The notes under the pieces are model-generated. The model saw nothing but the letters and a program-made list of their open reading frames with translations, had not been told where the DNA came from and made no database searches. The position numbers and the translations under genes were made by a program. From Ammoniphilus resinae (GTDB taxonomy: Bacteria; Bacillota; Bacilli; Aneurinibacillales; RAOX-1), in the NCBI RefSeq assembly GCF_017873965.1, contig NZ_JAGGKT010000001.1, positions 372,001-436,000 of the forward strand: a stretch of 64,000 nucleotides of DNA, written 5' to 3'. Each line of letters opens with the position of its first letter. The first letter of the stretch is position 1. Shown here one piece after another: positions 56,275 through 64,000 of the stretch.

Positions 56275-56558
56275 AAATGAATCTTCAATTTTTTGCTTCC
56301 AAAAAAGGGGTAGGTTCTACTAAAAACGGCCGTGACAGTATTGCGAAACGCCTAGGTGTAAAACGTGGCGATGGACAATTCGTTAAAGCGGGTAACATCT
56401 TGGTTCGTCAACGCGGAACAAAGATTTATCCAGGTCTTAACGTTGGAATCGGTGGAGACGACACACTCTTTGCTTTAGCTGATGGTGTTGTTCGTTTTAA
56501 GCGTTTAGGACGTGACCGTAAACAAGTTGTGATCGAAGCTATTGCACAAGAAGCTTAA
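56268..56558 (+). CDS. rpmA: 50S ribosomal protein L27 with cleavable N-terminal extension
   Basis: A 96-residue L27 precursor. It begins [14 protein letters not shown]; the family data from Staphylococcus aureus show Prp cutting after the FF, exposing the residues that reach the peptidyl-transferase centre. [21 protein letters not shown] follows as usual. ATG at 56268 follows AGGAGG inside prp. Confidence 0.98.
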   Translation: MLKMNLQFFASKKGVGSTKNGRDSIAKRLGVKRGDGQFVKAGNILVRQRGTKIYPGLNVGIGGDDTLFALADGVVRFKRLGRDRKQVVIEAIAQEA

Positions 56559-56570
56559 TATGGAATCAAG

Positions 56571-56597
56571 AAACCCGACAATTTGTCGGGTTTTTGT
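56571..56597 (+). terminator. rplU-prp-rpmA terminator
   Basis: Perfect stem AAACCCGACA / TGTCGGGTTT with TTTTT partly in the stem. Confidence 0.9.
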
Positions 56598-56638
56598 GTT
56601 AAAATATGGAGAAATTAGTACAGACAGGAGTAATCAAT

Positions 56639-57430
56639 TTGAAGCGTATGCCATTCCTTCCGTTTCTAATCTCGGGATTTTGTACACTTATGATTCCATT
56701 ACAACCTTTGCCATCCTTTGTAGGTGTAGGCCTTAGTTTTGTGTCCGTTCTGTTTTTATCTTTAGGTCTTATTCAGATGTGGCGGTTAAGGCGGCAAGAA
56801 TCGAATGATAGCCAGGAAAAGATAAAGGCAGAGAGGGAACCAGCCTCTCGGGAATTGGAAAGTTTTTTGCTTTGTATGAGTCATCAGCGGCATGATTGGC
56901 TCAATCATTTGCAGGTGTTGCTTGGTTACCTGAAGCTGCAGCGATATGACTTTTGTGAGGAATATATTAAAAAGGTTACGGACATCGCAAACAAAGAGAG
57001 CCAGATTTCCCATCTAGGATACCAACCGCTTGTGATGTATCTGTTAACCTTCAATGCCTTGCATAAGGAACTGACTTTGGAGGTAGAATTACCTGGAGCA
57101 TTGAGTTTAACAGAATTTCCTGTAGAGGATCAAGAAAGAATTTATACCCTCATTACAGGAATCATTGAAATTTACCGTTCCTACGCCTTGGACAATCAAG
57201 GGGATCCCAACGTTTTTGTCCTGCATATCCAAATGTTAGAAGAAAGTTTATACATATCTTCCGAGTATGAAGGGAATTTAGACGAAGAGAATTCTTTATC
57301 GGCTTTACATACCCTTGTAAAGAATTTAGGGAATGGAGAAGGCTTCTTTGTGGAAGGATTACATAATAATAGTGAATCAATTATGGAGTTTTATGTTCCT
57401 CTATCTGTGAAAACAAAGGTGATGAAATAA
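56639..57430 (+). CDS. spo0B: Spo0B-like sporulation phosphotransferase with N-terminal membrane anchor
   Basis: A 263-residue phosphorelay protein carrying phosphate from Spo0F to Spo0A. The phosphoacceptor His lies in [21 protein letters not shown] (about residues 80-100), the DHp-like hairpin; the C-terminal degenerate ATPase-like domain follows. Unlike the soluble 192-residue B. subtilis protein, it has two hydrophobic segments before this (about 5-20 and 26-47) ending in a basic WRLRRQ stop. TTG at 56639 follows ACAGGAG; ATG at 56606 would lengthen it by 11 residues without a ribosome site. Position between rpmA and obg is conserved. Confidence 0.88.
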   Translation: MKRMPFLPFLISGFCTLMIPLQPLPSFVGVGLSFVSVLFLSLGLIQMWRLRRQESNDSQEKIKAEREPASRELESFLLCMSHQRHDWLNHLQVLLGYLKLQRYDFCEEYIKKVTDIANKESQISHLGYQPLVMYLLTFNALHKELTLEVELPGALSLTEFPVEDQERIYTLITGIIEIYRSYALDNQGDPNVFVLHIQMLEESLYISSEYEGNLDEENSLSALHTLVKNLGNGEGFFVEGLHNNSESIMEFYVPLSVKTKVMK

Positions 57431-57432
57431 TA

Positions 57433-58722
57433 ATGTTTGTAGATGTTACGAAAATTTATGTTAAGGGTGGAAACGGCGGAGATGGTATGGTTGCTTTTCG
57501 TCGTGAGAAATACGTGGATAAAGGTGGTCCGGCAGGTGGCGATGGCGGCCGTGGCGGCAATGTGATTTTTGTAGTGGAGGAAGGACTGCGAACCCTCGTT
57601 GACTTTAAATATCAAAAACATTTTAAGGCAAAAAAGGGGGAAAACGGCAGAACCAAAAGCCAACATGGTGCGGGTGCGGAAGACTTGATTGTAAAAGTGC
57701 CGCCAGGAACCTTAGTCTACGATGATGATACGAACCAATTGATTGCCGACTTGGTTGAGCAAGGTCAACAAGCGATTATCGCCAAGGGGGGAAGAGGAGG
57801 ACGCGGAAACATCCGCTTTTCAACCCCGGTTAATCCCGCACCACAAATATCAGAAAACGGAGAACCAGGTCAGGAAAGGTATATTCGCCTAGAACTGAAA
57901 GTATTGGCTGATGTAGGACTCGTGGGATTCCCAAGCGTTGGTAAATCAACTTTACTGTCCATCGTGTCTGCAGCCCAGCCTAAAATAGCCGATTACCATT
58001 TTACAACCATTACCCCAAACCTAGGTGTTGTTGATGTAGGGGATGGACGCAGTTTCGTGATGGCAGACTTGCCCGGACTGATTGAGGGAGCCCATGAAGG
58101 TGTCGGGCTAGGGCATCAATTTTTGCGCCATGTGGAACGAACAAGGGTAATCATCCATGTAATTGACATGGCTGGGTCAGAAGGCAGAGATCCTTATGAG
58201 GATTATCTGCAGATCAATAAAGAGCTGCGTCTATATAATCAAAAACTGGAGGATCGTCCACAAATTATAGCAGCTAATAAAATGGATATTCCTGAGGCAC
58301 AGGAAAATTTGCAGCTGTTTAAAGAAAAGGTTGGAAAGGATATTCCGATTTATGGTATTTCTGCAGCTACTAAAGCAGGTGTCCAGGAATTGATGTATGC
58401 TGTTGCGGATCTCCTGGATACTATCCCGCTTACACCGCTGATCGAGGAGGTAAAAGAAACTGCCGAAGAAGATCGTGTCATTTACCGTGCAGAAAAAGAA
58501 CCTGAGAAATTTTTCGTGCGCAAAGATGAAGAAGTGTTTGTGGTCGAAGGGGCATACATTGAGCGTCTAATGAAGATGACGAATCTGAATTCTCATGATT
58601 CAATTCAACGATTCTCCCGTTCAATGAGAAATATGGGAGTTGACAGAGCCCTGCGTGATTTAGGCGCTAAGAACGGGGACCTGGTTCGGATTGATGATTT
58701 TGAATTTGAATTCGTAGATTAA
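57433..58722 (+). CDS. obgE: GTPase Obg
   Basis: A 429-residue essential GTPase involved in 50S assembly and, in Bacillus, stress and sporulation signalling. Glycine-rich Obg fold ([21 protein letters not shown]), G1 [10 protein letters not shown]3 [13 protein letters not shown]4 NKMD, and a C-terminal OCT domain (about 345-429). ATG is three bases after the spo0B stop, so the two are one operon as in B. subtilis. Confidence 0.98.
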   Translation: MFVDVTKIYVKGGNGGDGMVAFRREKYVDKGGPAGGDGGRGGNVIFVVEEGLRTLVDFKYQKHFKAKKGENGRTKSQHGAGAEDLIVKVPPGTLVYDDDTNQLIADLVEQGQQAIIAKGGRGGRGNIRFSTPVNPAPQISENGEPGQERYIRLELKVLADVGLVGFPSVGKSTLLSIVSAAQPKIADYHFTTITPNLGVVDVGDGRSFVMADLPGLIEGAHEGVGLGHQFLRHVERTRVIIHVIDMAGSEGRDPYEDYLQINKELRLYNQKLEDRPQIIAANKMDIPEAQENLQLFKEKVGKDIPIYGISAATKAGVQELMYAVADLLDTIPLTPLIEEVKETAEEDRVIYRAEKEPEKFFVRKDEEVFVVEGAYIERLMKMTNLNSHDSIQRFSRSMRNMGVDRALRDLGAKNGDLVRIDDFEFEFVD

Positions 58723-58756
58723 ATATCCTAGAGCAATGTTAAAATTTTTACTGGCA

Positions 58757-58792
58757 AGCGTAATAGTGGGTATCCTAACTGTTACGCTTTTT
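58757..58792 (+). terminator. spo0B-obg terminator
   Basis: AGCGTAA...AGT paired with ACTG-TTACGCT, followed by TTTTTG. Confidence 0.8.
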
Positions 58793-58797
58793 GCCTA

Positions 58798-58826
58798 TTG
58801 TCAAAAACCGCAAGTTTCGATATAAT
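58798..58826 (+). promoter_or_regulatory. Sigma-A promoter of pheB-hom-thrB-pheA
   Basis: TTGTCA (58798-58803), exactly 17 bases, perfect TATAAT (58821-58826), with the start codon 43 bases downstream. Confidence 0.85.
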
Positions 58827-58868
58827 GTCCACTATCAGAGTACAATTGTTCACTGTAGGAGGACGAAT

Positions 58869-59315
58869 ATGGGTGCTCGGGAGGAAAAGTACTACTTAGT
58901 GCGGGATGATATATTACCGGAAGCTGTACTGAAGACAATTGAAGCCAAACAATTGCTTGAGGCAGGCGTTGTTGAAACAGTCAATGAGGCGGTAAGTAAA
59001 GTAGGGCTAAGCAGAAGCGCCTATTACAAATACAAGGACGGCATCTTCCCTTTCAATGCCATGATGAAGCAAATGATTATAACGATCTCTTTGCAGCTGG
59101 AGCATCGTTCCGGGGTACTCTCAAGAGTTCTTGCTTTCGTTGCAGGCAAAGGCGGGAATATCTTAACGATTAATCAAACCATCCCTTTACAGGGGGTTGC
59201 CAATTTAACTTTATCGATTGATACAGCTGGCTTAACTCTAACAACGACAAATTTTATAGATGAGTTGCAGCAGTTGGATGGAGTGCGCAGGGCAGTGATG
59301 ATCGGGAGAGGATAA
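58869..59315 (+). CDS. pheB: ACT-domain protein PheB
   Basis: A 148-residue protein: an N-terminal helix-turn-helix-like part (VNEAVSKVGLSRSAYYKYKDGIFPF) and a C-terminal ACT domain (about 70-148, ITISLQLEHRSGVLSRVLAFVAGKGGNILTINQ). Role in aromatic amino-acid control is suggested but not shown; also annotated as a UPF0735 protein. ATG at 58869 follows TAGGAGGA. Heads the amino-acid operon and lies after obg as in B. subtilis. Confidence 0.93.
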   Translation: MGAREEKYYLVRDDILPEAVLKTIEAKQLLEAGVVETVNEAVSKVGLSRSAYYKYKDGIFPFNAMMKQMIITISLQLEHRSGVLSRVLAFVAGKGGNILTINQTIPLQGVANLTLSIDTAGLTLTTTNFIDELQQLDGVRRAVMIGRG

Positions 59316-59344
59316 AGTTTTTAATGAGGTTTAAGGAGGACATG

Positions 59345-60652
59345 ATGGAAAAGAAGCAAGTGAAAGTAGGTCTTATGGGTCTTGGTACCGTTGGGACGGG
59401 TGTTTTAAGAATATTAGAAGGACACCAGTCAGACTTGTTTAAGCAGACTGGACTTGAAATTGTGGTGGAAAAAATTTTGGTGCAAGACACCAGCAAGGAA
59501 AGAAATATTCGCATCAACCCCGAATGGTTGACAACAGACCCCTATGCTGTACTTAGAAACCCCAATATTGATATAATTATTGAGGTAATGGGCAGGACGC
59601 ATCCTACGAAAGAATATATTTTAGAGGCATTAGAAAATGGAAAGCATGTCGTTACAGCGAATAAAGATTTGGTAGCTATGCATGGCGCTGAAATCCTCTC
59701 GAAAGCTGAAGAAAAGGGATGTGACGTCTTCTACGAAGCCAGTGTAGGAGGTGGGATACCGATCCTTAGGGCTTTGGTTGAAGGGCTTTCTTCTGATCGC
59801 ATTCATAAAATGATGGGGATCGTCAATGGGACAACTAACTATATTTTAACGAAGATGAGTAAAGAAGGGGCACCTTATGAAAAAGTCCTGAAGGAGGCCC
59901 AGGAGTTAGGGTATGCCGAGGCGGATCCAACCTCTGACGTAGAAGGACTGGATGCGGCCAGGAAAATGGCGATTTTAAGCACCTTGGGTTTCCATGTAAA
60001 TTATCATTTAGCAGATGTTCAGGTGCGCGGGATTTCCAAGGTAACCGCTGAGGATATTCATTATGGGAAGAAATTAGGTTATGAAATCAAGCTTTTGGGA
60101 ATTGCTCAAAATGATGATGGGTGTATAGAGGTTAGTGTACAGCCAACGATGATTCATCACACACATCCGCTTGCCTCTGTGAATGGGGTTTTTAATGCGG
60201 TTTACGTGTATGGAGAGGCTGTTGGAGAAACCATGTTTTATGGACCAGGGGCAGGAGAATTGCCTACGGCGACAGCTATCACCTCGGATTTAGTCACTGT
60301 TGTGAAGAATATGAAATTAGGTGTGAACGGCAGGGGAATGGTTGCACCTTATCGGGAAACCATTCTAAAGACTTCAGAACAGATCGAATCGAAATTTTTC
60401 CTTCGTCTTATCGTTTCTGACCAGCGCGGGGTTTTAGCAGAAATCACTTCCCTATTGGCCAATTCCGATATTAGTATTGAACAGATCATGCAACAGCCGT
60501 GTGGTGACGCAACCAAACAAGCAGAAATTATTATTATTACACATATGGCTACAAAAGCGAATATGGAGAAGCTATTACGTGATTTTTCTCATTTGAAGTC
60601 AATAAATGAAGTGAAAAGTTTGTATCGGGTTGAAGGGGGAGAAGAAAAATAA
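59345..60652 (+). CDS. hom: Homoserine dehydrogenase
   Basis: A 435-residue enzyme reducing aspartate semialdehyde to homoserine. NAD(P) site VGLMGLGTVGTGV (8-20), VTANKDLVA, catalytic region GGGIPILRALVEGL and LGYAEADPTSDVEGLDAARKMAILS, and a C-terminal ACT domain (about 355-430) that usually gives feedback inhibition by threonine. ATG at 59345 follows AAGGAGGA; ATG at 59342 is an alternative. Its TAA overlaps a minicistron start (TAATG). Confidence 0.97.
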   Translation: MEKKQVKVGLMGLGTVGTGVLRILEGHQSDLFKQTGLEIVVEKILVQDTSKERNIRINPEWLTTDPYAVLRNPNIDIIIEVMGRTHPTKEYILEALENGKHVVTANKDLVAMHGAEILSKAEEKGCDVFYEASVGGGIPILRALVEGLSSDRIHKMMGIVNGTTNYILTKMSKEGAPYEKVLKEAQELGYAEADPTSDVEGLDAARKMAILSTLGFHVNYHLADVQVRGISKVTAEDIHYGKKLGYEIKLLGIAQNDDGCIEVSVQPTMIHHTHPLASVNGVFNAVYVYGEAVGETMFYGPGAGELPTATAITSDLVTVVKNMKLGVNGRGMVAPYRETILKTSEQIESKFFLRLIVSDQRGVLAEITSLLANSDISIEQIMQQPCGDATKQAEIIIITHMATKANMEKLLRDFSHLKSINEVKSLYRVEGGEEK

Positions 60653-60681
60653 TGTCTGGTATGAGTGTGATGAAACAATGA
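60652..60681 (+). CDS. Nine-codon coupling minicistron between hom and thrB
   Basis: ATG at 60652 overlaps the hom stop (TAATG) and has GGGGGAG ten bases upstream. It encodes MSGMSVMKQ and its TGA overlaps the thrB ATG (ATGA). thrB itself has no clear ribosome site, so ribosomes finishing this peptide could restart on thrB. The overlap on both sides is seen; translation is inferred. Confidence 0.45.
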   Translation: MSGMSVMKQ

Positions 60682-61598
60682 AACAGGGAGTACAAGTAAT
60701 CGTTCCAGGAAGTACAGCCAATCTTGGCCCGGGTTTTGATACGGTGGGAATGGCTTTTGAACTATATACAAAGATTCGCATGGAAGTTTCTGATGAACCA
60801 AAGGTTGTACTCTATGGGGATGATCTCAAAGGGTTGCCTACAGATCGAAGCAACTTGGTTTACAAGATGGCTGAATACTTATTTGAAAAGGCAGGCCTAA
60901 CACTTCCACCGCTGCGCATTCAGATGAGAAGTGATATCCCTTTGACCAGAGGTCTTGGTAGCAGTGCTGCAGCCATTGTTGGCGGCCTCGTAGCAGCCAA
61001 TTATTTGGCGGAAGAGCCTTTTTCAAAAGATGAAATTTTTCAGATGGCGAGCCATATAGAAGGACATCCTGATAATGTCGGAGCTTCCCTATTCGGAGGA
61101 ATTGTCGTTGCGGTGATGGAGGAAGAGAAAGTCCCTTATATTAAAATTGAGCCAAAGTCATCCTTAAAGGCGTTAGCTGTAATCCCAGACTTTATGCTAT
61201 CCACGGAGAAAGCGCGAGGTGTGCTACCAGAAAAATATAGCCGTAAGGATACCGTATTTACCCTAAGTCACGCAGGACTTTTGATTGCCTCTCTTGCAAG
61301 CGGAAGGTACGACATGCTCAATACGGCTATGCAGGACCGGGTTCACCAACCCTATAGGACGGCACTCGTTCCAGGAATGGGGACACTCCTAGACAAGGCG
61401 CATGAATATGGTGCTTTAGGTACCGCATTGAGCGGTGCAGGTCCAACGATCATTTCCTTTTTGGAAGGAAATGATGAAAGATTGAAGCAATTTTTTGTAG
61501 ATACTCTCTTGCAAAACGGGATTGGTTCGACAACCATGAGCCTTATGCCCGATCTTCATGGTGCGCGAATTTCTGAAGATATTGACACTCCATTTTAA
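60678..61598 (+). CDS. thrB: Homoserine kinase
   Basis: A 306-residue GHMP kinase making O-phosphohomoserine. VPGSTANLGPGFDTVG at the N-terminus, ATP loop PLTRGLGSSAAAIVGG, and GTALSGAGPTIISF near the C-terminus. ATG at 60678 was chosen because the conserved block begins ten residues later; the region before has only a weak ribosome site. thrC is not in this window, so threonine synthase must be encoded elsewhere. Confidence 0.95.
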   Translation: MKQGVQVIVPGSTANLGPGFDTVGMAFELYTKIRMEVSDEPKVVLYGDDLKGLPTDRSNLVYKMAEYLFEKAGLTLPPLRIQMRSDIPLTRGLGSSAAAIVGGLVAANYLAEEPFSKDEIFQMASHIEGHPDNVGASLFGGIVVAVMEEEKVPYIKIEPKSSLKALAVIPDFMLSTEKARGVLPEKYSRKDTVFTLSHAGLLIASLASGRYDMLNTAMQDRVHQPYRTALVPGMGTLLDKAHEYGALGTALSGAGPTIISFLEGNDERLKQFFVDTLLQNGIGSTTMSLMPDLHGARISEDIDTPF

Positions 61599-61636
61599 AG
61601 CGAGTAGAGTTAAAAGAAAATACCCAAGGAGCATCT

Positions 61637-62509
61637 ATGATGGAGAGAAAAGTGGCTTTTTTAGGACCTGTAGGAACGTTTACCGAGGAAGCAGCAAGGT
61701 TCTTTTTTGCCGGCGAAAGCGTTCAATACATCCCATATTCTTCAATTCCTGATGTGCTGGATGCAGTGGATCTGGAAAAAGCGCACTATGCGGTTGTCCC
61801 CATTGAGAATTCCATTGAGGGGACAGTGAATCTGACCATGGACCATTTAATCCATCAGGTAGATTTGCCAATCATTGGGGAATTGGCTTATCCAATATCC
61901 CAGCACCTTATGGCTTCGTTGAAACTAGATTTTTCCCAAGTGAAAAAGGTCCTTTCACATCCTCAAGCGGTGGCACAGTGCAGGCATTTTTTACAGAGAA
62001 ACCTACCACATGCGGAAATTGAGTATACGAAGAGTACTGCGGAGGCAGTCCGGTTGGTTGGCGAGAACCCAACACAACCTTGGGCGGCAATTGGAAACCG
62101 GCTTGCACAGTCGATCTATCCTGTGCATTTTCTTCAGGAGGAAATACAGGATCATAGCAATAACTATACCCGATTTTTTATAATAAGCCGTTATAAGCCA
62201 GTATTGCAAGCAACAGACCATGAAAAAACATCTATTTTAGTTACACTGCCGTCTGATTTTCCAGGGGCTCTATACCAAGTATTGGCAGCCTTCGCATGGC
62301 GAAAGATCAACCTTTCCAAAATTGAATCTAGACCGACAAAAACAGGTTTGGGCAACTATCATTTTATTATTGATATTGATCAGCAAATGGATGAGGTCCT
62401 GCTTCCAGGAGCATTCGCTGAAATTGAGGCTTTGGGCTGTCAAATCCGAACCTTAGGATCCTATCCCTTTTATGTTAAGAAAGCAGAAGTTGGCTCTGAA
62501 AGCTGTTGA
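61637..62509 (+). CDS. pheA: Prephenate dehydratase
   Basis: A 290-residue monofunctional enzyme making phenylpyruvate. Two PDT half-domains (FLGPVGTFTEEAARFFF; PIENSIEGTVNLTMDHL), the catalytic Thr-Arg-Phe in DHSNNYTRFFII, and a C-terminal ACT domain (about 200-280) with GALYQVLAAFAWRKINLSKIESRPTK for feedback by phenylalanine. ATG follows AAGGAG. Last gene of the unit; the next promoter overlaps its stop. Confidence 0.97.
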   Translation: MMERKVAFLGPVGTFTEEAARFFFAGESVQYIPYSSIPDVLDAVDLEKAHYAVVPIENSIEGTVNLTMDHLIHQVDLPIIGELAYPISQHLMASLKLDFSQVKKVLSHPQAVAQCRHFLQRNLPHAEIEYTKSTAEAVRLVGENPTQPWAAIGNRLAQSIYPVHFLQEEIQDHSNNYTRFFIISRYKPVLQATDHEKTSILVTLPSDFPGALYQVLAAFAWRKINLSKIESRPTKTGLGNYHFIIDIDQQMDEVLLPGAFAEIEALGCQIRTLGSYPFYVKKAEVGSESC

Positions 62510-62548
62510 CTTTCCTAGGACTCGTCCTTATAATGACAAATGTCATTA
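62506..62548 (+). promoter_or_regulatory. Strong sigma-A promoter of ilvE with palindromic operator
   Basis: TTGACT (62506-62511), exactly 17 bases, TATAAT (62529-62534). The perfect 18-bp palindrome TAATGACA-AA-TGTCATTA (62531-62548) covers the end of the -10 box and the start site, the classical place for a repressor. The leader to ilvE is about 140 bases and contains a TTAATT / AATTAA hairpin but no T-box sequence. The cognate regulator was not recognised. Confidence 0.75.
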
Positions 62549-62681
62549 ATTAGATTTTTTTGTCGTATTTAATTGGGTAAATTAAGTATTGTACAGCTAT
62601 TTGAGATGTCCTTTCAAGAACGTTTGTTATTTTAGCCTATTGAATTCAATTCTTTAGAGCATTAAGGTGGAGGTACCTCAT

Positions 62682-63560
62682 ATGGAGCAGCGTTGGATCT
62701 ATTTAAATGGAGAAATCGTGAAAAAAGAGGATGCGAAAATTTCCGTTTTCGATCATGGTTTTCTTTATGGTGATGGGATTTTTGAAGGGATTCGAGTCTA
62801 TAACGGAGTTATATACAAGTGTAAGGAACATATAGACCGGCTGTATGATTCCGCAAAATCAATCATGTTAGATATTGGCATGACTAAAGAAGAAATGACC
62901 GAAGCCATGGCTGAAACGATCAGAAAAAATGGGATGCGGGATGCCTATATCCGCTTGGTTGTTTCTCGTGGTACAGGAGATCTAGGACTCGATCCACGGA
63001 AATGTCCTAAACCTTCTACTATCATCATTGTTGAGAAATTGGCCTTGTTTCCAAAAGAACATTATGAGACAGGGATTCGCATTATTACCGTACCAACTAG
63101 AAGAAATGTGCCGGATGCACTAAATCCGAAAATCAAATCCTTGAACTATTTAAATAATATCCTTGTTAAGCTTGAAGCGAATATGGCTGGGGTTAGTGAA
63201 GCACTTATGCTTAATGCTCAAGGTTACGTTTGTGAAGGGTCAGGGGACAATATTTTTATTATTAAAAACAAAGTGATTTACACTCCACCAAGTTACTTAG
63301 GTGCACTTGAGGGGATTACCCGCAATGCGATTATTGACATTGCGGAACGTCTAGGCTACAAATTGAAAGAAGAGCCATTTACCCGCCACGATGTTTACAC
63401 TGCTGATGAGGTTTTCCTAACTGGAACAGCAGCAGAAGTCATTGCTGTTTACGAAGTAGACGGTCGCGTAGTTGGAGACGGTCGCCCAGGACCAGTTACA
63501 AATGAACTATTAGAAGAATTCAGACGTGAAGTAGATAAAGACGGATTACAAGTGTTTTAA
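62682..63560 (+). CDS. ilvE: Branched-chain amino acid aminotransferase
   Basis: A 292-residue fold-type IV PLP enzyme transaminating Leu, Ile and Val. WIYLNGEIVKKEDAKISVFDHGFLYGDG at the start, the PLP lysine in NPKIKSLNYLNN, EGSGDNIFIIK, and FLTGTAAEVIAV. ATG at 62682 follows GGTGGAGGT. It has its own promoter and a terminator. D-amino-acid transaminase shares the fold, but the motifs and length fit IlvE. Confidence 0.95.
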   Translation: MEQRWIYLNGEIVKKEDAKISVFDHGFLYGDGIFEGIRVYNGVIYKCKEHIDRLYDSAKSIMLDIGMTKEEMTEAMAETIRKNGMRDAYIRLVVSRGTGDLGLDPRKCPKPSTIIIVEKLALFPKEHYETGIRIITVPTRRNVPDALNPKIKSLNYLNNILVKLEANMAGVSEALMLNAQGYVCEGSGDNIFIIKNKVIYTPPSYLGALEGITRNAIIDIAERLGYKLKEEPFTRHDVYTADEVFLTGTAAEVIAVYEVDGRVVGDGRPGPVTNELLEEFRREVDKDGLQVF

Positions 63561-63575
63561 TATAGTAAGCGAGCT

Positions 63576-63606
63576 AAAGGGTGCCTAACTGGGCACCCTT
63601 TTTTTC
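63576..63606 (+). terminator. ilvE terminator
   Basis: AAAGGGTGCC / GGGCACCCTTT with a TAACT loop and a run of seven or more T. Confidence 0.92.
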
Positions 63607-63895
63607 GTACAGTTATAGTCTCAAAATGAACCAAACCTTTTTAACAGCATGACACACTGTACAATTGGAGAAGGCTGCAAATAATTTTTTTGGGGGATTT
63701 TGACAAAGAATCCCTTGACTGTTCTCTCGATGTGCTGGTGGGCCTTGTCGCCGTCATATGCTTCTCGTACCTAAAGTTGGGTTGGTTGGGGAGGGACAGG
63801 GGGATAAAGAGGGAAGAGTCATTGGAGAGGTGCGCAGGGCAATCATTGTTTAGTGATAAGATTAAGCAAGTCAGCAAGTGTCAAAATCTGATGCT
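63607..63895. other. Gene-free stretch downstream of ilvE
   Basis: No ribosome binding site with a credible reading frame is seen on either strand. TTGACA occurs at 63700 and TTGACT at 63715 without matching -10 boxes. Frames of 76-78 codons here read as low-complexity translations and one runs into the terminal repeat. It may be leader DNA of a gene beyond the window. Confidence 0.6.
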
Positions 63896-63999
63896 TTTTC
63901 CTGACTGGATCATGTCCTAAACGTGGTTACCTGTCAGAAAACGAGGGTTTTCCTGACTGGATCATGTCCTAAACGTGGTTACTTGTCAGAAAACGAGTG
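63896..63999. repeat. 52-bp tandem repeat at the window edge
   Basis: Two contiguous 52-base units, 63896-63947 and 63948-63999, each beginning TTTTCCTGACTGG and ending TGTCAGAAAACGAG plus two bases. They differ at the position after GGTTAC (C or T) and near the end (GG or TG). Each unit has inverted ends (TTTTCCTGAC / GTCAGAAAA), so it can fold as a hairpin. The array may go on past 64000. Confidence 0.9.
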
Positions 64000-64000
64000 C

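Noticed and set aside
62531-62560. The TAATGACA palindrome as the pheA terminator
   Set aside because: It is only eight A/T-rich pairs with a two-base loop, too tight for an RNA hairpin, and sits on a promoter -10 box; an operator fits better, although the T run after it was considered.
63641-63920. Frames of 76-78 codons on both strands after ilvE
   Set aside because: No proper ribosome binding site, odd composition, overlap with each other, and one runs into the tandem repeat.
63896-64000. CRISPR-like repeat at the right edge
   Set aside because: The 52-base units are directly joined without unique spacers, and no cas gene is present.
1-64000. tRNA, rRNA, insertion sequences or prophage genes
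   Set aside because: No tRNA T-loop/acceptor patterns outside coding DNA, no transposase or integrase motifs, and no phage structural genes were found by reading.

Overview
The window is chromosomal DNA of a low-GC, endospore-forming Gram-positive bacterium, most likely Bacillales. The spore genes (gerM, lonB, spoVID, spoIIB, spoIVFA/spoIVFB, spo0B), the T-box in front of valS and the gene order racE-gerM-rph-rdgB-ysoA-tig-clpX-lonB-lon-ysxC-hemAXCDBL-spoVID-ysxE-valS-folC...maf-radC-mreBCD-minCD-spoIVF-rplU-prp-rpmA-spo0B-obg-pheB-pheA follow the Bacillus subtilis backbone. Departures from B. subtilis (clpP between tig and clpX, murC after folC, a class B PBP between mreD and minC, rng in front of rplU, hom-thrB between pheB and pheA) suggest a relative outside the genus Bacillus, possibly in the Paenibacillaceae/Aneurinibacillus area. 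That placement is an inference.

Layout. 1-4808: an accessory catabolic block. A PrpR-type sigma-54 activator faces a YciI-like protein, an HpcH/HpaI aldolase and a CoA-acylating semialdehyde dehydrogenase, behind a -24/-12 promoter and a palindromic upstream activator site. 4900-19351: flippase, glutamate racemase, gerM, rph, rdgB, ysoA, then the protein quality-control run tig-clpP-clpX-lonB-lon-ysxC. 19352-25592: a minus-strand accessory island with intergenic repeats, a HAD phosphatase, a DMT exporter, and an SBP/MFS/ATPase/permease uptake cluster. 25746-32293: the complete hem operon from glutamyl-tRNA to uroporphyrinogen III. 32364-43165: spoVID, ysxE, a small membrane protein on the minus strand, a degenerate phosphohexomutase, T-box-valS, folC, murC, spoIIB.

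43231-52143: DUF4321, maf, radC and a shape/division cluster (mreB, mreC, mreD, class B PBP, minC, minD, rodA). 52195-58722: spoIVFA/spoIVFB (pro-sigma-K processing), rng, L21 leader-rplU-prp-rpmA, a membrane-anchored spo0B, obg. 58798-63606: amino-acid genes pheB, hom, thrB, pheA, ilvE. The last 400 bases are non-coding and end in a 52-bp tandem repeat cut by the window edge.

No tRNA, rRNA, insertion sequence, prophage or CRISPR array was seen. The most notable unexplained items are: an inverted repeat that would hide the gerM ribosome binding site only in read-through transcripts; a phosphohexomutase with its catalytic serine motif and metal loop replaced; a 59-residue conserved-looking membrane protein; a palindrome on the -10 of a near-perfect ilvE promoter; and a nine-codon minicistron coupling hom to thrB. 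All coordinates and motifs were read by eye; family assignments rest on recognised motifs and synteny, not on database searches.
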